Notes: generated from the letters alone by a model not told the origin. Counted from the stretch's first letter, positions 1-9,545 are shown. The stretch: 64,000 bases of DNA from Peribacillus frigoritolerans (GCF_001636405.1 NZ_KV440950.1:1821712-1885711); one strand, 5' to 3'. Program-made: numbers and translations.

Positions 1-605
1 ACATCGGCGCTTAAGAAATCTTTCCGCAAAATGCCCCGCACATGGGCGGTAAGCTCTTCCGGTTTTTCGGTTTGCGTATAGGCAAGCTTTTCTTTAAAAA
101 CATCCCTGATCTGTTCTTTATTTTTATGGAGCGCAGGTGCGACGATATGGGAAGGGGGATCATGATCATCCACTTGTAAAATGTATTCTCCAAGGTCCGT
201 TTCAACGACATCGAGGCCAACTGCCTCAAGAGTTGCATTCAAATTGATCTCTTCCGTGACCATCGATTTGGATTTAACGACCTTTTTGGCATTCTTTTTT
301 ACAATGACATCCTTAATGTAGCCGCTTGCTTGTTCAGCGGTTTCAGCGAAGAAGACATGACCGCCCCTTTTCGAAACGTTTAGGGCAAGCTGGTGCAAAT
401 AGAAATCAAGGTTACTGAGCACATGCTGCCGAATTTCTTCCCCAAGGGAACGCCAATCCTCCCAGCTTCCCAATTCATCAACGGCAGTCAGCCGCCGTCC
501 GTGTAATCGTTCTTGGGCACTGGATACGGCCAATCGCATAAAGTCATTATGTATTCCTTCATCCACCCGGTCTTTAAATTTGGCAGAGCTGGTTTTCATA
601 GCCAT
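1..605 (-). CDS. lutB: L-lactate utilization iron-sulfur protein LutB (partial)
   Basis: N-terminal part (about 201 residues) of LutB, cut by the left edge of the window. The start ATG at 605 follows the Shine-Dalgarno GGAGGG in GAGGAGGGAAAAACTT; a second in-frame ATG lies two codons downstream. The reading begins [17 protein letters not shown] and runs open to the edge, through the LUD-type segment with the [15 protein letters not shown] stretch. The C-terminal 4Fe-4S ferredoxin-like part lies outside the window. LutABC oxidises L-lactate to pyruvate in B. subtilis. It sits 23 bp downstream of lutA, so the two are co-transcribed; lutC would follow off the window. Confidence in the family is high. 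Confidence 0.88.
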   Translation of the reverse strand, partial: MAMKTSSAKFKDRVDEGIHNDFMRLAVSSAQERLHGRRLTAVDELGSWEDWRSLGEEIRQHVLSNLDFYLHQLALNVSKRGGHVFFAETAEQASGYIKDVIVKKNAKKVVKSKSMVTEEINLNATLEAVGLDVVETDLGEYILQVDDHDPPSHIVAPALHKNKEQIRDVFKEKLAYTQTEKPEELTAHVRGILRKDFLSAD

Positions 606-628
606 AAGTTTTTCCCTCCTCGCTTTCT

Positions 629-1345
629 TTAAATGCTATTCAGGACTTCCGCAATGTGAAGGACTTTCACCGGTTGCCCCTTCCTTTGGATCCGTCCGCC
701 GATATTCATCAAACATCCTGCATCCCCGCCGATTAAAAAGTCGGCACCGGTAGCTTCAATATTGCATACCTTCTCCTCGACCATTTGCCCGGAAATGTCA
801 CCCATCTTAACCGAAAAGGTCCCCCCGAACCCGCAGCAGTTTTGGGCATCCGGAAGTGGTGTCACTTCCAGCCCCCTGACATGGCTTAATAAAATGGCAG
901 GTGCTTCCTTCACTTTAAGCAGCCGTGTCATATGGCATGAAGTATGATATGTGGCCTTTCCCTTGAGGGTAGCCCCGACGTCGGTCACTTTTAAAACATC
1001 CACGATGAATTGGGACAATTCATATGTTTTAGCCGCTAATGATGCCGCTTTCTTTTCCCATACGGCATCACCTTTGAAAAGTACCGGATATTCCTTGAAC
1101 ATCGCTGCACAGGAACCGGAAGGGGTTACGACGTATTCAGCATCCGCGAACGTTTTAATCATCTTTTTCATGGCTTCCTTCGATTCCTTCGTATACCCGC
1201 TATTATATGCCGGCTGTCCGCAGCATATCTGGGACACCGGGAAATCGATCTCACAGCCTAATCTCTCGAGTAGCTCCACTGTCGCTTTGCCGACATTGGA
1301 TTGAAACAAATCCACTAAACATGTTGCAAAGAGAGTAACTTTCAA
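629..1345 (-). CDS. lutA: L-lactate utilization protein LutA (CCG-domain Fe-S oxidoreductase)
   Basis: A 238-residue cytoplasmic protein with two cysteine-rich CCG domains, seen as [10 protein letters not shown] in the first half and [10 protein letters not shown] in the second; these typically bind a non-cubane Fe-S cluster. It is the LutA subunit of the lactate-oxidising LutABC complex. The open frame extends upstream to a TTG at 1366, but that stretch contains the Shine-Dalgarno AAAGGAGG itself. The TTG at 1345 (protein start [14 protein letters not shown]) is correctly spaced and gives the length of B. subtilis LutA. It is first in the lutAB(C) operon. The upstream gap holds a LutR-type palindrome and a cre-like site. 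Confidence 0.93.
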   Translation of the reverse strand: MKVTLFATCLVDLFQSNVGKATVELLERLGCEIDFPVSQICCGQPAYNSGYTKESKEAMKKMIKTFADAEYVVTPSGSCAAMFKEYPVLFKGDAVWEKKAASLAAKTYELSQFIVDVLKVTDVGATLKGKATYHTSCHMTRLLKVKEAPAILLSHVRGLEVTPLPDAQNCCGFGGTFSVKMGDISGQMVEEKVCNIEATGADFLIGGDAGCLMNIGGRIQRKGQPVKVLHIAEVLNSI

Positions 1346-1380
1346 TCTGAATTCCTCCTTTTTCAAAATAGGTTAACAGG

Positions 1381-1391
1381 TCATCTGATGA
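1381..1391. promoter_or_regulatory. LutR operator upstream of lutA
   Basis: Perfect palindrome TCATC-T-GATGA, the core recorded for LutR (TCATC-N1-GATGA) in B. subtilis. It lies 36 bp upstream of the lutA start and matches the core of the site in front of lutP at 2411-2427. Binding by the LutR encoded here is inferred. Confidence 0.8.
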
Positions 1392-1453
1392 CTAGAAAGT
1401 GGAAAAAGGAAATGGCTAAGAGAAGATACCAATTTCCAAGATTTTTTAAATGA

Positions 1454-1467
1454 AGTAATCGTTTTCA
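1454..1467 (-). promoter_or_regulatory. cre-like catabolite control site upstream of lutA
   Basis: Read on the minus strand this is TGAAAACGATTACT, matching the CcpA cre consensus TGNAARCGNWWWCA except for the last base. It sits between lutR and lutA, a position fitting carbon catabolite repression of lactate use. The call rests only on the motif. Confidence 0.45.
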
Positions 1468-1526
1468 AAATAATATATCAATTTAATCCTTTTTTGTATA
1501 GGGTATTTTTGAAATTTAAAGGAATA

Positions 1527-2258
1527 TCAATGACTCTTTTGCTGATTTTTTTGGATGACCCGGTCCAGCGATTCCTCGACGCTTTGAAGATGAAACAGCA
1601 TGGCACTGCGGGCTCCGTCTTCATCCTGTGCCACGATTGCATCATATATCCTGACATGCTGCTGGTAAAGCTGCTTGAGTGTCATCTCTTCGGAATAAAG
1701 CGCAGCCCGACGGATATCACGCATCTTTTCCGTCATTAATTCTGAAACATGATTCATCAATGTAATCAGCAGCTCATTTTGTGATGCATTTGCCACGGCA
1801 ACATGGAAGGAGATATCCGCTTTATCACTAAGTTCTTCATCATCCGAGACCTTTTCCATATTAAAAAGCATGTCCTTAAGTTCGATAAGGTTTTCTTCCG
1901 TTCTCTTCTTCGCTGCCACTTCCGCCGTACCGGACTCAAGGATTTTCCGGACTTCCAGTAAATGCTTGATATTGTCTTGATCCATCAAAAGGGCGGCAGA
2001 CAAGGGGTGGTTCATGATGGCGGGGTCGAAGGTTTTGACGAATGTTCCTTCACCTTGTTTTATTTCAATAAGACCCATTGAACTCAATGCACTTAATGCT
2101 TCGCGGATGGCCGGGCGCCCGACTTGGAAATTTTCCGCAAGCTGCTGAATGGAATCCAATTGTTCACCTGGTTTCAGGCTGCCTGACCGAATCATTTCAT
2201 AAAGTTCATCGCTGACTTCTTCATAAATTTTTTTCGGCTTTATTTTTTTATATACCAA
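1527..2258 (-). CDS. lutR: GntR/FadR-family lactate-responsive repressor LutR
   Basis: About 243 residues: an N-terminal GntR winged helix-turn-helix (roughly residues 10-75, with GRPAIREALSALSSMGLI) followed by a helical FadR-C-type (FCD) ligand domain. In B. subtilis LutR represses lutABC and lutP until lactate is present. The start is placed at TTG 2258, eight bases after AGAGG; the alternative GTG at 2267 overlaps that ribosome site. The gene is divergent from the lactate permease gene and co-directional with lutAB. TCATC-N-GATGA palindromes lie on both sides of it, which fits autoregulation plus control of permease and enzymes. The call is strengthened by this context. Confidence 0.9.
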   Translation of the reverse strand: MVYKKIKPKKIYEEVSDELYEMIRSGSLKPGEQLDSIQQLAENFQVGRPAIREALSALSSMGLIEIKQGEGTFVKTFDPAIMNHPLSAALLMDQDNIKHLLEVRKILESGTAEVAAKKRTEENLIELKDMLFNMEKVSDDEELSDKADISFHVAVANASQNELLITLMNHVSELMTEKMRDIRRAALYSEEMTLKQLYQQHVRIYDAIVAQDEDGARSAMLFHLQSVEESLDRVIQKNQQKSH

Positions 2259-2410
2259 GTGTAGCACCTCTATTTTCTATGAGTTTCTCTAGTTAATATT
2301 ATATAACACAAATGATCTTTGACACTTCCAGAAGAGTTAAAAAATCAACAAAAAATAAAAAAAATCTTGCTTTTATATTTTCAATCATTTAATTTAAATG
2401 AGTACTCATC

Positions 2411-2427
2411 AAGTCATCTGATGACTT
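2411..2427. promoter_or_regulatory. LutR operator in the lutR-lutP divergent region
   Basis: Perfect 17-bp palindrome AAGTCATCTGATGACTT, containing the LutR core TCATC-N-GATGA. An extra half site TCATC precedes it at 2407-2410 onward. It lies about 85 bp before lutP and 150 bp before lutR, suited to controlling both divergent promoters. Confidence 0.82.
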
Positions 2428-2511
2428 TGAATATTTGAATATGTAAGGGGTTTCAATTAGCGTTTGATTTCTGAATTTTTAAAAAATCAATAGTAAAAGG
2501 AGTCGAAATGA

Positions 2512-4200
2512 ATGACATGGACACAAAACTTTACGCCGATCACCGATAATTTAGTTTTATCATCTCTTGCCGCACTCATTCCAATTCTTTACTTTTTCTG
2601 GGCGCTTACCATCAAACGCATGAAAGGTTACATGGCAGGTATAACCACGTTGCTTGTAGCTCTTGCAGTGGCTGTATTGATATATGGGATGCCTGCAGGA
2701 AAAGCAGTGATGTCCGCTTCACAAGGAGGCGTATATGGGCTGCTCCCAATCGGATGGATAATCATCACTTCCGTATTTTTGTACAAGATGACTGTTAAAA
2801 GCGGACAATTCAATATCATTCGTTCTTCTGTGCTTTCGCTTACGGAAGATCGGCGGCTCCAGGCATTATTGGTGGCATTTTCTTTCGGGGCCTTTTTAGA
2901 AGGTGCTGCGGGATTTGGAGCACCGGTCGCCATTTCAGCTGCGCTTTTAGTCGGTCTCGGCTTTAACCCGCTATATGCAGCAGGGATTTGTTTGATCGCG
3001 AATACCGCTCCGGTAGCGTTCGGGGCGGTTGGAATACCGATCATCGCCATGGAAGGCCCTACTGGCATAGCCGCCATGGAGATTTCCAAAATGGTCGGCC
3101 GCCAATTGCCATTCCTTTCGGCTTTCATTCCGCTTTATCTCATTTTAATAATGACCGGGTGGAAAAGGTCGCTTGAGGTCTTGCCGGCAATTTTGGTTTC
3201 CGGAATTTCCTTTGCCATCACACAATACTTAAGTTCGAATTTTCTTGGGCCCGAATTACCGGACATCCTTTCCGCGTTAGTGTCACTGTTTGCTTTGGCG
3301 ATTTTCCTTAAATTCTGGAAACCTAAGACGATCTTTCGCTTTGCATCAGAGGAAACGGCAGCTGCTGTCGAACCATTATATACAGCCGAAGCGGAAACAA
3401 AATACACGAAATGGCAGATATTCCATGCTTGGTCACCATTCCTCCTGTTGACGCTTTTCATCACAATATGGGGGATGAACCCAATAAAGCCGGCACTATC
3501 CGGACATTATGAAGGCAACAATGTGCTGCTTGGCGGAATCAATGAAATCGGGAAACTATTAACCTTCCAAATCGAAGTGCCAGGTCTGCATAATGAGATA
3601 ATCGGAAGTAATGGATTGCCGATTGCGGCTTTCTATAAAATAGAACTGCTCGGAGCAGCCGGGACGGCCATTTTACTGGCTGCCATCGTAACGAAGTTCA
3701 TTGCACACATGTCTGCAAAAGACTTTTATGGCACCTTTGTTGAAGCGATGAAAGAGTTGGCCAAACCAATCTTGATGATTTCTACCGTGGTCGCTTTTGC
3801 TTATGTGACGAATGCTTCAGGCATGTCGACAACACTAGGGATGACCCTGGCAAAATCGGGTGATTTATTTCCGTTCTTCGCACCTGTTCTCGGCTGGCTG
3901 GGTGTGTTCATTACCGGATCGGATACATCAGCCAACCTCTTATTTGGCAGTCTGCAGAAAGTGACTGCGCTTAAAGTGGGAATGGAACCGGTCCTGGCAC
4001 TGGCGGCGAACTCTTCTGGAGGGGTCACCGGAAAGATGATTTCCCCCCAATCGATAGCGATAGCTTGTGCTGCCGTAGGATTGGCGGGCAGGGAATCGGA
4101 ATTATTGAGATTCACGCTTAAACATAGCTTATTTTTATTGCTGCTTGTTTGTGTGATTACCTTCTTGCAAAATGGCGTCCTTTCCTGGATGATTCCATAA
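2512..4200 (+). CDS. lutP: L-lactate permease (LctP family)
   Basis: A 562-residue polytopic membrane protein of the LctP family that imports L-lactate (and probably glycolate) with protons. About 12-14 hydrophobic segments run from LVLSSLAALIPILYFFWAL to LFLLLLVCVITFLQNGVL. The family's GAFLEGAAGFGAPVAI stretch is present near residue 125. The start ATG 2512 follows AAAGGAGTCGAAATGA, and the length is normal for the family. It is divergent from lutR with a LutR palindrome between them, so it very likely responds to lactate together with lutABC. The glycolate oxidase genes downstream suggest it may serve both hydroxy acids. Confidence 0.94.
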   Translation: MTWTQNFTPITDNLVLSSLAALIPILYFFWALTIKRMKGYMAGITTLLVALAVAVLIYGMPAGKAVMSASQGGVYGLLPIGWIIITSVFLYKMTVKSGQFNIIRSSVLSLTEDRRLQALLVAFSFGAFLEGAAGFGAPVAISAALLVGLGFNPLYAAGICLIANTAPVAFGAVGIPIIAMEGPTGIAAMEISKMVGRQLPFLSAFIPLYLILIMTGWKRSLEVLPAILVSGISFAITQYLSSNFLGPELPDILSALVSLFALAIFLKFWKPKTIFRFASEETAAAVEPLYTAEAETKYTKWQIFHAWSPFLLLTLFITIWGMNPIKPALSGHYEGNNVLLGGINEIGKLLTFQIEVPGLHNEIIGSNGLPIAAFYKIELLGAAGTAILLAAIVTKFIAHMSAKDFYGTFVEAMKELAKPILMISTVVAFAYVTNASGMSTTLGMTLAKSGDLFPFFAPVLGWLGVFITGSDTSANLLFGSLQKVTALKVGMEPVLALAANSSGGVTGKMISPQSIAIACAAVGLAGRESELLRFTLKHSLFLLLLVCVITFLQNGVLSWMIP

Positions 4201-4207
4201 GTAAAAT

Positions 4208-4234
4208 GAGGCTCCCTTTTCATCGGGGAGCCTC
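4208..4234 (+). terminator. Hairpin downstream of lutP
   Basis: Stem GAGGCTCCC / GGGAGCCTC with an eight-base loop, ending just 8 bp after the lutP stop. The following tract (GAAATATTTT) is a weak U run, so termination may be incomplete. Confidence 0.6.
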
Positions 4235-4274
4235 GAAATATTTTCAAGTCCATTCAAAAAAAGGAGGACATATC

Positions 4275-5387
4275 ATGCAATTGGCAGCTGTTGCAGGAAA
4301 ATTGGTGCATGAGGTTCGAAAACTGATTGATGAAGAGATCATCATTATTGATCATGCCGGCATGATTATCGCCAGCACCGATGGCAGCCGCATTGGATCT
4401 TTTCATGAAGGAGCCATCCACGCTTTCAACAATCGTGAGAAATTGATCATCAATAAACAGGATGAACGAAGTTGGAAAGGAGTGAAGGCAGGGATAAACC
4501 TGCCTATTTTCTTTAATCAGGAAGCCGTTTGTGTCATTGGAATTACAGGTGACCCCAAACATGTTTCCCCTTATGCGGAACTATTAAAAAAGATGACGGA
4601 GATGTTCATTCAGGAAAGCTATCATATTGAACAAGCAGAATCCCAATCACGCCTGATGGAATTCTTTGTATTTGAATGGCATCAGCTGCAGACGTTCAAT
4701 GAGCACTTCCTTCAGAAGGCCAAGTTGCTTGGGGTCGATGTTCATGCGGACCGGATCATCACCCTTGGTGAATTCAAGACTGAGGAAATCATTGAACCTC
4801 ATGTATGGAGAACGCTTCAGATATTCATAAGACAGCAGCATCCCAATGACATCGCAGTACGTTGGGGGAGGAACCAATTCGTCCTTCTTTCAATGGCCGA
4901 TTTCATCGGTTCAAAAGACCAGCAATATATGAAACTAAGTAAACTGCAAAAAAAGCTGGAAGAGAGTTCGGGCTATAAAGTGTATGCAGGAGTTAGTTCG
5001 CGTGCATCAGGATCCGCTTTCAGGCCAGCGTTTTTTAAAGCGGAACGTTCCTTGAAAATCGCTTCTTCTTCATCAGGTATCATATTTGACGAGGACTTGA
5101 AACTTGAGGTCCTGCTTGATGAAGTTACCGCTGAAACTAGACAGGAATATTTATCCCGGACGATTCAGGAGTTGCTTCCTAATGAGGAACTGCTTAAAAC
5201 CCTTTCCATGTATTTTGCATGTGATCTATCTTTAAAAGAGACCGCTAGAGCCCTCCATATCCATATCAATACCCTCCATTACAGGCTCAAGCGCATAGAG
5301 GATTTGACCCGGCTGAATCCTAGGAAGCCAGCCGATTTAGTCACGATGTATCTAGCATTAAGTGTATTGGATAAACATACAAATTAA
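4275..5387 (+). CDS. ysfB: CdaR/PucR-type sugar-diacid regulator (YsfB-like)
   Basis: About 370 residues: an N-terminal putative sugar-diacid recognition domain (to about residue 135, starting MQLAAVAGKLVHEVRKLI), a central CdaR GGDEF-like region, and a C-terminal PucR-type helix-turn-helix (LSLKETARALHIHINTLHYR near residue 315-335). The start ATG 4275 follows AAAGGAGGACATATC; the open frame reaches farther upstream but overlaps lutP. CdaR proteins activate genes for glycerate or diacid use. Lying directly upstream of glcD-glcF, it probably activates the glycolate oxidase genes, as assumed for B. subtilis ysfB. The inducer cannot be read from sequence. Confidence 0.85.
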   Translation: MQLAAVAGKLVHEVRKLIDEEIIIIDHAGMIIASTDGSRIGSFHEGAIHAFNNREKLIINKQDERSWKGVKAGINLPIFFNQEAVCVIGITGDPKHVSPYAELLKKMTEMFIQESYHIEQAESQSRLMEFFVFEWHQLQTFNEHFLQKAKLLGVDVHADRIITLGEFKTEEIIEPHVWRTLQIFIRQQHPNDIAVRWGRNQFVLLSMADFIGSKDQQYMKLSKLQKKLEESSGYKVYAGVSSRASGSAFRPAFFKAERSLKIASSSSGIIFDEDLKLEVLLDEVTAETRQEYLSRTIQELLPNEELLKTLSMYFACDLSLKETARALHIHINTLHYRLKRIEDLTRLNPRKPADLVTMYLALSVLDKHTN

Positions 5388-5505
5388 TTCTATGTAAAGC
5401 TCAAAACTTTATATGTTCATACATAGAAGGCCGAGTGTTTTTTTTCTTATACTTACATCATATAAAAAATCTAGAATTTCCTATGTTTATATGAGGAGGA
5501 TGTAC

Positions 5506-6918
5506 ATGTTAACAAAGCAGGTTAAGCAGCTACTTCTTGCCATTGTCGGTCAGGAGAATTACGATGACTCGAAAGTGGAATGTCTAGTCCATTCATATGA
5601 TGCAACGCCTGGGTTTCAAGCGTTGCCGGATGCTGTCATCAAACCGGGCAGCACAGCTGAAGTCGCAGCCATCGTCAAAGTTTGCAACGAATACAATGTT
5701 CCGATCGTTCCGCGTGGTTCTGGGACGAATTTAAGCGGAGGCACATGCCCGACAGAGGGGGGGATTGTCCTTTTATTCAATCGAATGAATTCATTACTTG
5801 AAATAGATGAGGAGAACTTAACAACGACCGTACAGCCTGGGCTCATCACTTTGGACTTGATTTCAGCAGTTGAAGAGAAGGGATTGTTTTATCCGCCGGA
5901 TCCAAGTTCGATGAAAATCTCCACGATTGGCGGCAACATTAATGAGAATTCTGGTGGACTGCGAGGTTTAAAGTATGGAGTCACCCGTGATTATGTCATC
6001 GGGCTTGAAGTCGTCCTTCCGAATGGGGACATCATTCGAACAGGGGGCAAGCTTGCCAAAGATGTAGCCGGATATGATTTAACGAAACTTTTTGTCGGAT
6101 CGGAAGGGACCTTGGGCATCGTTACGGAAGCGACCTTAAAGCTGATTCCAATGCCGGAAACGACTAAGACGATGCTTGCCTTATATCAAGATTTGGATGC
6201 TGCAGCCCAGTCAGTGGCCAAGATCATTTCAAATAAGATCATTCCTGTGACATTGGAATTTCTGGATCGGCCGACTTTGATCGTTGTTGAAGACTTTGCG
6301 AAAATCGGTTTGCCTACCAATGTGGAAGCCGTCCTGCTGATTGAACAGGATGGTCCGCCTGAAGTGGTGGAACGTGATATGAAAAGGATGGCCGATATCT
6401 GTCTAGAGGAAAAGGCGGTTTCCGTGGAAATTGCCGAAACGGAATCTGACGCTGTCGCCTTGAAAACGGCAAGACGGACAGCACTTTCCGCATTGGCACG
6501 CCTCAAGCCGACGACCATTTTGGAAGATGCCACCGTTCCTCGCTCGGAAATTGCCAAAATGGTTAGAGCGATTAATGAGATCGCTGACAAGCATAACGTG
6601 GACATTTGCACGTTCGGTCATGCTGGGGACGGGAACCTGCATCCGACATGCATTACCGACGCTCGTGATCATGAGGAAATGGAGAGGGTGGAGCTCGCTT
6701 TTGCCGACATTTTTGCCGCGGCTATCGACCTTGGCGGGACGATTACCGGTGAACATGGTGTAGGAGCGATGAAGGCCCCGTATCTTGAATGGAAGCTGAA
6801 GAAAGAAGGGATTGATGCCATGAGGGCGATTAAACAGGCTTTCGATCCCAATAACATCATGAATCCCGGCAAAGTATTTGCCAAGGAAACCAGGAAAAGG
6901 GTGGTGGTTTCTTCATGA
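5506..6918 (+). CDS. glcD: Glycolate oxidase FAD subunit GlcD
   Basis: A 470-residue flavoprotein of the FAD-linked oxidase (PCMH) family. The FAD-binding stretch VPRGSGTNLSGGTCP lies near residue 67. A C-terminal FAD-oxidase domain carries FGHAGDGNLHPT and ends with the typical FDPNNIMNPGKVF. It oxidises glycolate (or a related 2-hydroxy acid) to the oxo acid and passes electrons to GlcF. The open frame extends to 5413, but ATG 5506 follows ATGAGGAGGATGTAC and gives the usual length. Its stop overlaps the glcF start (ATGA), so the two are translationally coupled. Substrate could also be D-lactate; the glcF partner and CdaR-type regulator favour glycolate. Confidence 0.9.
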   Translation: MLTKQVKQLLLAIVGQENYDDSKVECLVHSYDATPGFQALPDAVIKPGSTAEVAAIVKVCNEYNVPIVPRGSGTNLSGGTCPTEGGIVLLFNRMNSLLEIDEENLTTTVQPGLITLDLISAVEEKGLFYPPDPSSMKISTIGGNINENSGGLRGLKYGVTRDYVIGLEVVLPNGDIIRTGGKLAKDVAGYDLTKLFVGSEGTLGIVTEATLKLIPMPETTKTMLALYQDLDAAAQSVAKIISNKIIPVTLEFLDRPTLIVVEDFAKIGLPTNVEAVLLIEQDGPPEVVERDMKRMADICLEEKAVSVEIAETESDAVALKTARRTALSALARLKPTTILEDATVPRSEIAKMVRAINEIADKHNVDICTFGHAGDGNLHPTCITDARDHEEMERVELAFADIFAAAIDLGGTITGEHGVGAMKAPYLEWKLKKEGIDAMRAIKQAFDPNNIMNPGKVFAKETRKRVVVSS

Positions 6919-8240
6919 CGACAGTTCAGGAAAGGGAAACCATTGCCATTCAATTCGCGGAAAAAATGAATGAAGATGAATTGTTGAATTGTATGCGCTG
7001 CGGTTTTTGCTTACCCCATTGCCCGACATACATAGAATCGGGGCTGAAGGAATCCCACTCACCAAGGGGCCGGATTGCGCTTATGAAAGCGGTGGCGGAT
7101 GGCGTGATTGAGCCAGATAGGGATGTAGAACGTTCTTTGAGTCTTTGCCTCGGCTGCAGGGCTTGTGAACCTGTGTGCCCTTCAGGTGTGAAATACGGAC
7201 ACCTTCTTGAAGAAGCAAGGGATATCATCCATCAGAATAAAAAACACAGCTTCCCTGTAAAAACGATCCGCAAGGCGGTTTTTAGTGGACTATTCCCGCA
7301 CCAGGAGCGAATGCAGACCATGACAAGTTTGCTTGGCTTCTATCAGAAATCAGGCCTGCAATACATGGCCCGTAAAACGGGAGTCCTCAACATGCTTCCG
7401 GATAATTTGGCAGCCATGGAAAAAGTGCTGCCGAAAGTCCCGAAAAAAGCAGAAATGAAAAATAGGCCAACCGAGCTGCCTGCAATCGGAACGCCGCTCA
7501 AAAAGGTGGCTTTCTTTTCCGGCTGCTTGATGGATACGATGTTTTTGGAAACGAACAAGGCCACACTAAAGCTTCTTCAGCTGGCCGGATGTGAAATCTT
7601 GATACCGAAATCCCAGGCCTGTTGCGGTGCGCTGCATGGTCACAGTGGTGAAAAAGCAGGTGCAAAGCAACTGGCCAAGCGTAATATTGAAGCCTTTGAA
7701 ACGGAGGAAGTTGATTATATCATTACGAATGCCGGTGGCTGCGGCGCTTTTCTCATAGATTATGATCATCTGCTCCAAGATGAACCGGAATGGCACGACC
7801 GTGCAATCTCATTTAAAAATAAGTTGAAAGATATCAGCCAGATCCTTGTTGATTTGCGTTTTCAGGAAAAAGTTCGCCTGAAACTGCCAGCTCAAACCGT
7901 AACTTTCCAGGATTCCTGTCACTTACGGAATGTGATGAATACCTCCTCGGCTCCGCGAATTCTCCTTCAATCAATAGAAGGAATCGATTTCAGGGAAATG
8001 AAGGATGCCGATCGCTGCTGCGGCTCAGCTGGGATATATAATATTGTTGAATCAGAGATGTCCATGAACATTCTTGACTCTAAAATGGAGCACACGAAAT
8101 CGACACAGGCCGATATTGTTGTCACGGCAAACCCTGGCTGCCTGTTGCAAATGCAATTGGGGATCGAGCGGGAAAACTTGGGGGAATGCACAAAAGCGGT
8201 GCATATTGCGGACCTGCTAATAAAGGCTGTGGCTTTATGA
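6915..8240 (+). CDS. glcF: Glycolate oxidase iron-sulfur subunit GlcF
   Basis: 441 residues with two ferredoxin-type 4Fe-4S motifs, CMRCGFCLPHC (C26, C29, C32, C36) and CLGCRACEPVC (C78, C81, C84, C88). Two CCG cysteine-rich domains follow (CCGALHGHSG and CCGSAGIYN). This is the architecture of GlcF, which takes electrons from GlcD to the quinone pool. It overlaps glcD by 4 bp. LutA, at the other end of this cluster, has the same CCG fold and is a distant relative. No clear terminator is seen in the following 170 bp. Confidence 0.92.
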   Translation: MTTVQERETIAIQFAEKMNEDELLNCMRCGFCLPHCPTYIESGLKESHSPRGRIALMKAVADGVIEPDRDVERSLSLCLGCRACEPVCPSGVKYGHLLEEARDIIHQNKKHSFPVKTIRKAVFSGLFPHQERMQTMTSLLGFYQKSGLQYMARKTGVLNMLPDNLAAMEKVLPKVPKKAEMKNRPTELPAIGTPLKKVAFFSGCLMDTMFLETNKATLKLLQLAGCEILIPKSQACCGALHGHSGEKAGAKQLAKRNIEAFETEEVDYIITNAGGCGAFLIDYDHLLQDEPEWHDRAISFKNKLKDISQILVDLRFQEKVRLKLPAQTVTFQDSCHLRNVMNTSSAPRILLQSIEGIDFREMKDADRCCGSAGIYNIVESEMSMNILDSKMEHTKSTQADIVVTANPGCLLQMQLGIERENLGECTKAVHIADLLIKAVAL

Positions 8241-8415
8241 TAGAAGAAAAAAAGAACACAAGCATTATTTGAAAAAACGAAATAGCAGGATTTGGTTAAA
8301 CATTACATTTTTATAAAGGGGGAAACCCTTGTAAAGGCTGGATCTCAATTAAAAATGCGTTCTGTGCTGAGAACAAATTGTAAATGATATAACAAAAATG
8401 AAATATGGATTCCTC

Positions 8416-8440
8416 GTTTACTTAGGAACATGTCGGGTAT
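8416..8440 (+). promoter_or_regulatory. Sigma-B promoter for the first general-stress gene
   Basis: GTTTAC-N13-GGGTAT, close to the sigma-B consensus GTTTAA-N12-15-GGGWAW, 55 bp upstream of the start codon. Two further copies with the same 13-base spacing precede the next two paralogues. Confidence 0.85.
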
Positions 8441-8495
8441 TGTTTATATATAGCATCCACTAACAGAAACAACAAAACCTAAGGAGGAATGTAAA

Positions 8496-9425
8496 ATGAA
8501 TAAAACAGTATATGGAGTATATGAATCAAATGCAGAAGTGATCCAAGCAATTAATGCACTTAAGGCAAAGGGTTTTGAAGGGGACGATATTACGGTCGTC
8601 GCAGATAAGGAAGAAACACTGGATTTCACGAACCATCAACGTGAAACGGATGTTCACACAATGACGAATGTTCCTAACGACGAATCGTTTATGGACAAGG
8701 TGGCACGTTTCTTCATGCCGGAAGACACGGCAGACCTTTCAACAAGATTGGCGAATGCGGGCCTTTCGAATAGTGATGCGGCTGAACATGTCTTTGATGT
8801 AGAAAATGGAAAAGTCCTGGTTCTGGTTGAAGAAGGTGAAGGCCATCTTGGAACGGCAAGAGATAAATTCACGACCGGAACAATGGACACTGCCGGTACA
8901 AGGCTTGATACTAACTCCACCAACCCACTATATAATGGTACGGAAAAAAACGATGCATTAAATAAAGAAGATGTTTATGGAGTCAACGGACAAGGCCGTG
9001 AATTGCCAGAAGATGAAAGGACGCTTAGACTTCGGGAAGAACAGCTGAACATTGACAAAGAAAGAGTTCAGACAGGAGAAGTCGTCATTAATAAAGAAGT
9101 AAATGAACAGCATAAAACGATCAATGTCCCTGTTGAACACGAAGAAGTGACAGTTGAGCATAGATCGGTTTCAGGACGTGAAGCGAATCAGGAAACCGGA
9201 ACCATTGAAGATGGGGAAACATTACGAATCCCGGTTGTTGAAGAAAAACTGGAAGTTTCGAAAAAACCGGTTGTCACCGATGAAATTGTCATCAAGAAAC
9301 ATGCTGTACAAGAAACGGAGCAAGTTCAGGATACTCTTAAAAAGGAAGATATCCAGCTTGATAGTACAGATGAATCGATCGTGAATGAGAAAAAGGCAAC
9401 TGAACGTAGAACCGACCGCTTCTAA
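8496..9425 (+). CDS. General stress protein, YflT domain plus DUF2382 (YsnF-like)
   Basis: A 309-residue soluble, charged protein. Residues 1-110 (MNKTVYGVYESNAEVIQAIN onward) form the small alpha/beta YflT/general-stress-17M domain, shared with the next two genes. After a linker, residues about 165-280 (RTLRLREEQLNIDKERVQTG onward) are a DUF2382 (YsnF/AvaK) domain rich in E, V and K. The two-domain layout matches B. subtilis YsnF, a sigma-B general stress protein of unknown biochemical role. A strong Shine-Dalgarno (AAGGAGGAATGTAAA) and a sigma-B promoter precede it, and a hairpin terminator follows, so it is monocistronic. Confidence 0.85.
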   Translation: MNKTVYGVYESNAEVIQAINALKAKGFEGDDITVVADKEETLDFTNHQRETDVHTMTNVPNDESFMDKVARFFMPEDTADLSTRLANAGLSNSDAAEHVFDVENGKVLVLVEEGEGHLGTARDKFTTGTMDTAGTRLDTNSTNPLYNGTEKNDALNKEDVYGVNGQGRELPEDERTLRLREEQLNIDKERVQTGEVVINKEVNEQHKTINVPVEHEEVTVEHRSVSGREANQETGTIEDGETLRIPVVEEKLEVSKKPVVTDEIVIKKHAVQETEQVQDTLKKEDIQLDSTDESIVNEKKATERRTDRF

Positions 9426-9440
9426 GAGTGAAGGAAATGG

Positions 9441-9476
9441 CCTGCAGTTTTAAAACTGCAGGTTTCCTTTTGTTTT
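9441..9476 (+). terminator. Terminator after YsnF-like gene
   Basis: Perfect palindrome CCTGCAGTTTTAAAACTGCAGG (two 11-base arms) followed by TTTCCTTTTGTTTTTT. Confidence 0.75.
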
Positions 9477-9520
9477 TTAGACTGATTAAAGGTCCGAGCT
9501 TAGGGAAGGCAAACCTTTTT

Positions 9521-9545
9521 GTTTAATTGGCACCCATCAGGGTAT
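9521..9545 (+). promoter_or_regulatory. Sigma-B promoter for the second general-stress gene
   Basis: GTTTAA-N13-GGGTAT, an exact consensus sigma-B promoter, 45 bp before the start codon at 9591. Confidence 0.9.

Noticed and set aside
3135-3464. Minus-strand frames inside lutP and other large genes
   Set aside because: Shadow frames of real genes with no ribosome sites and no recognisable protein features.
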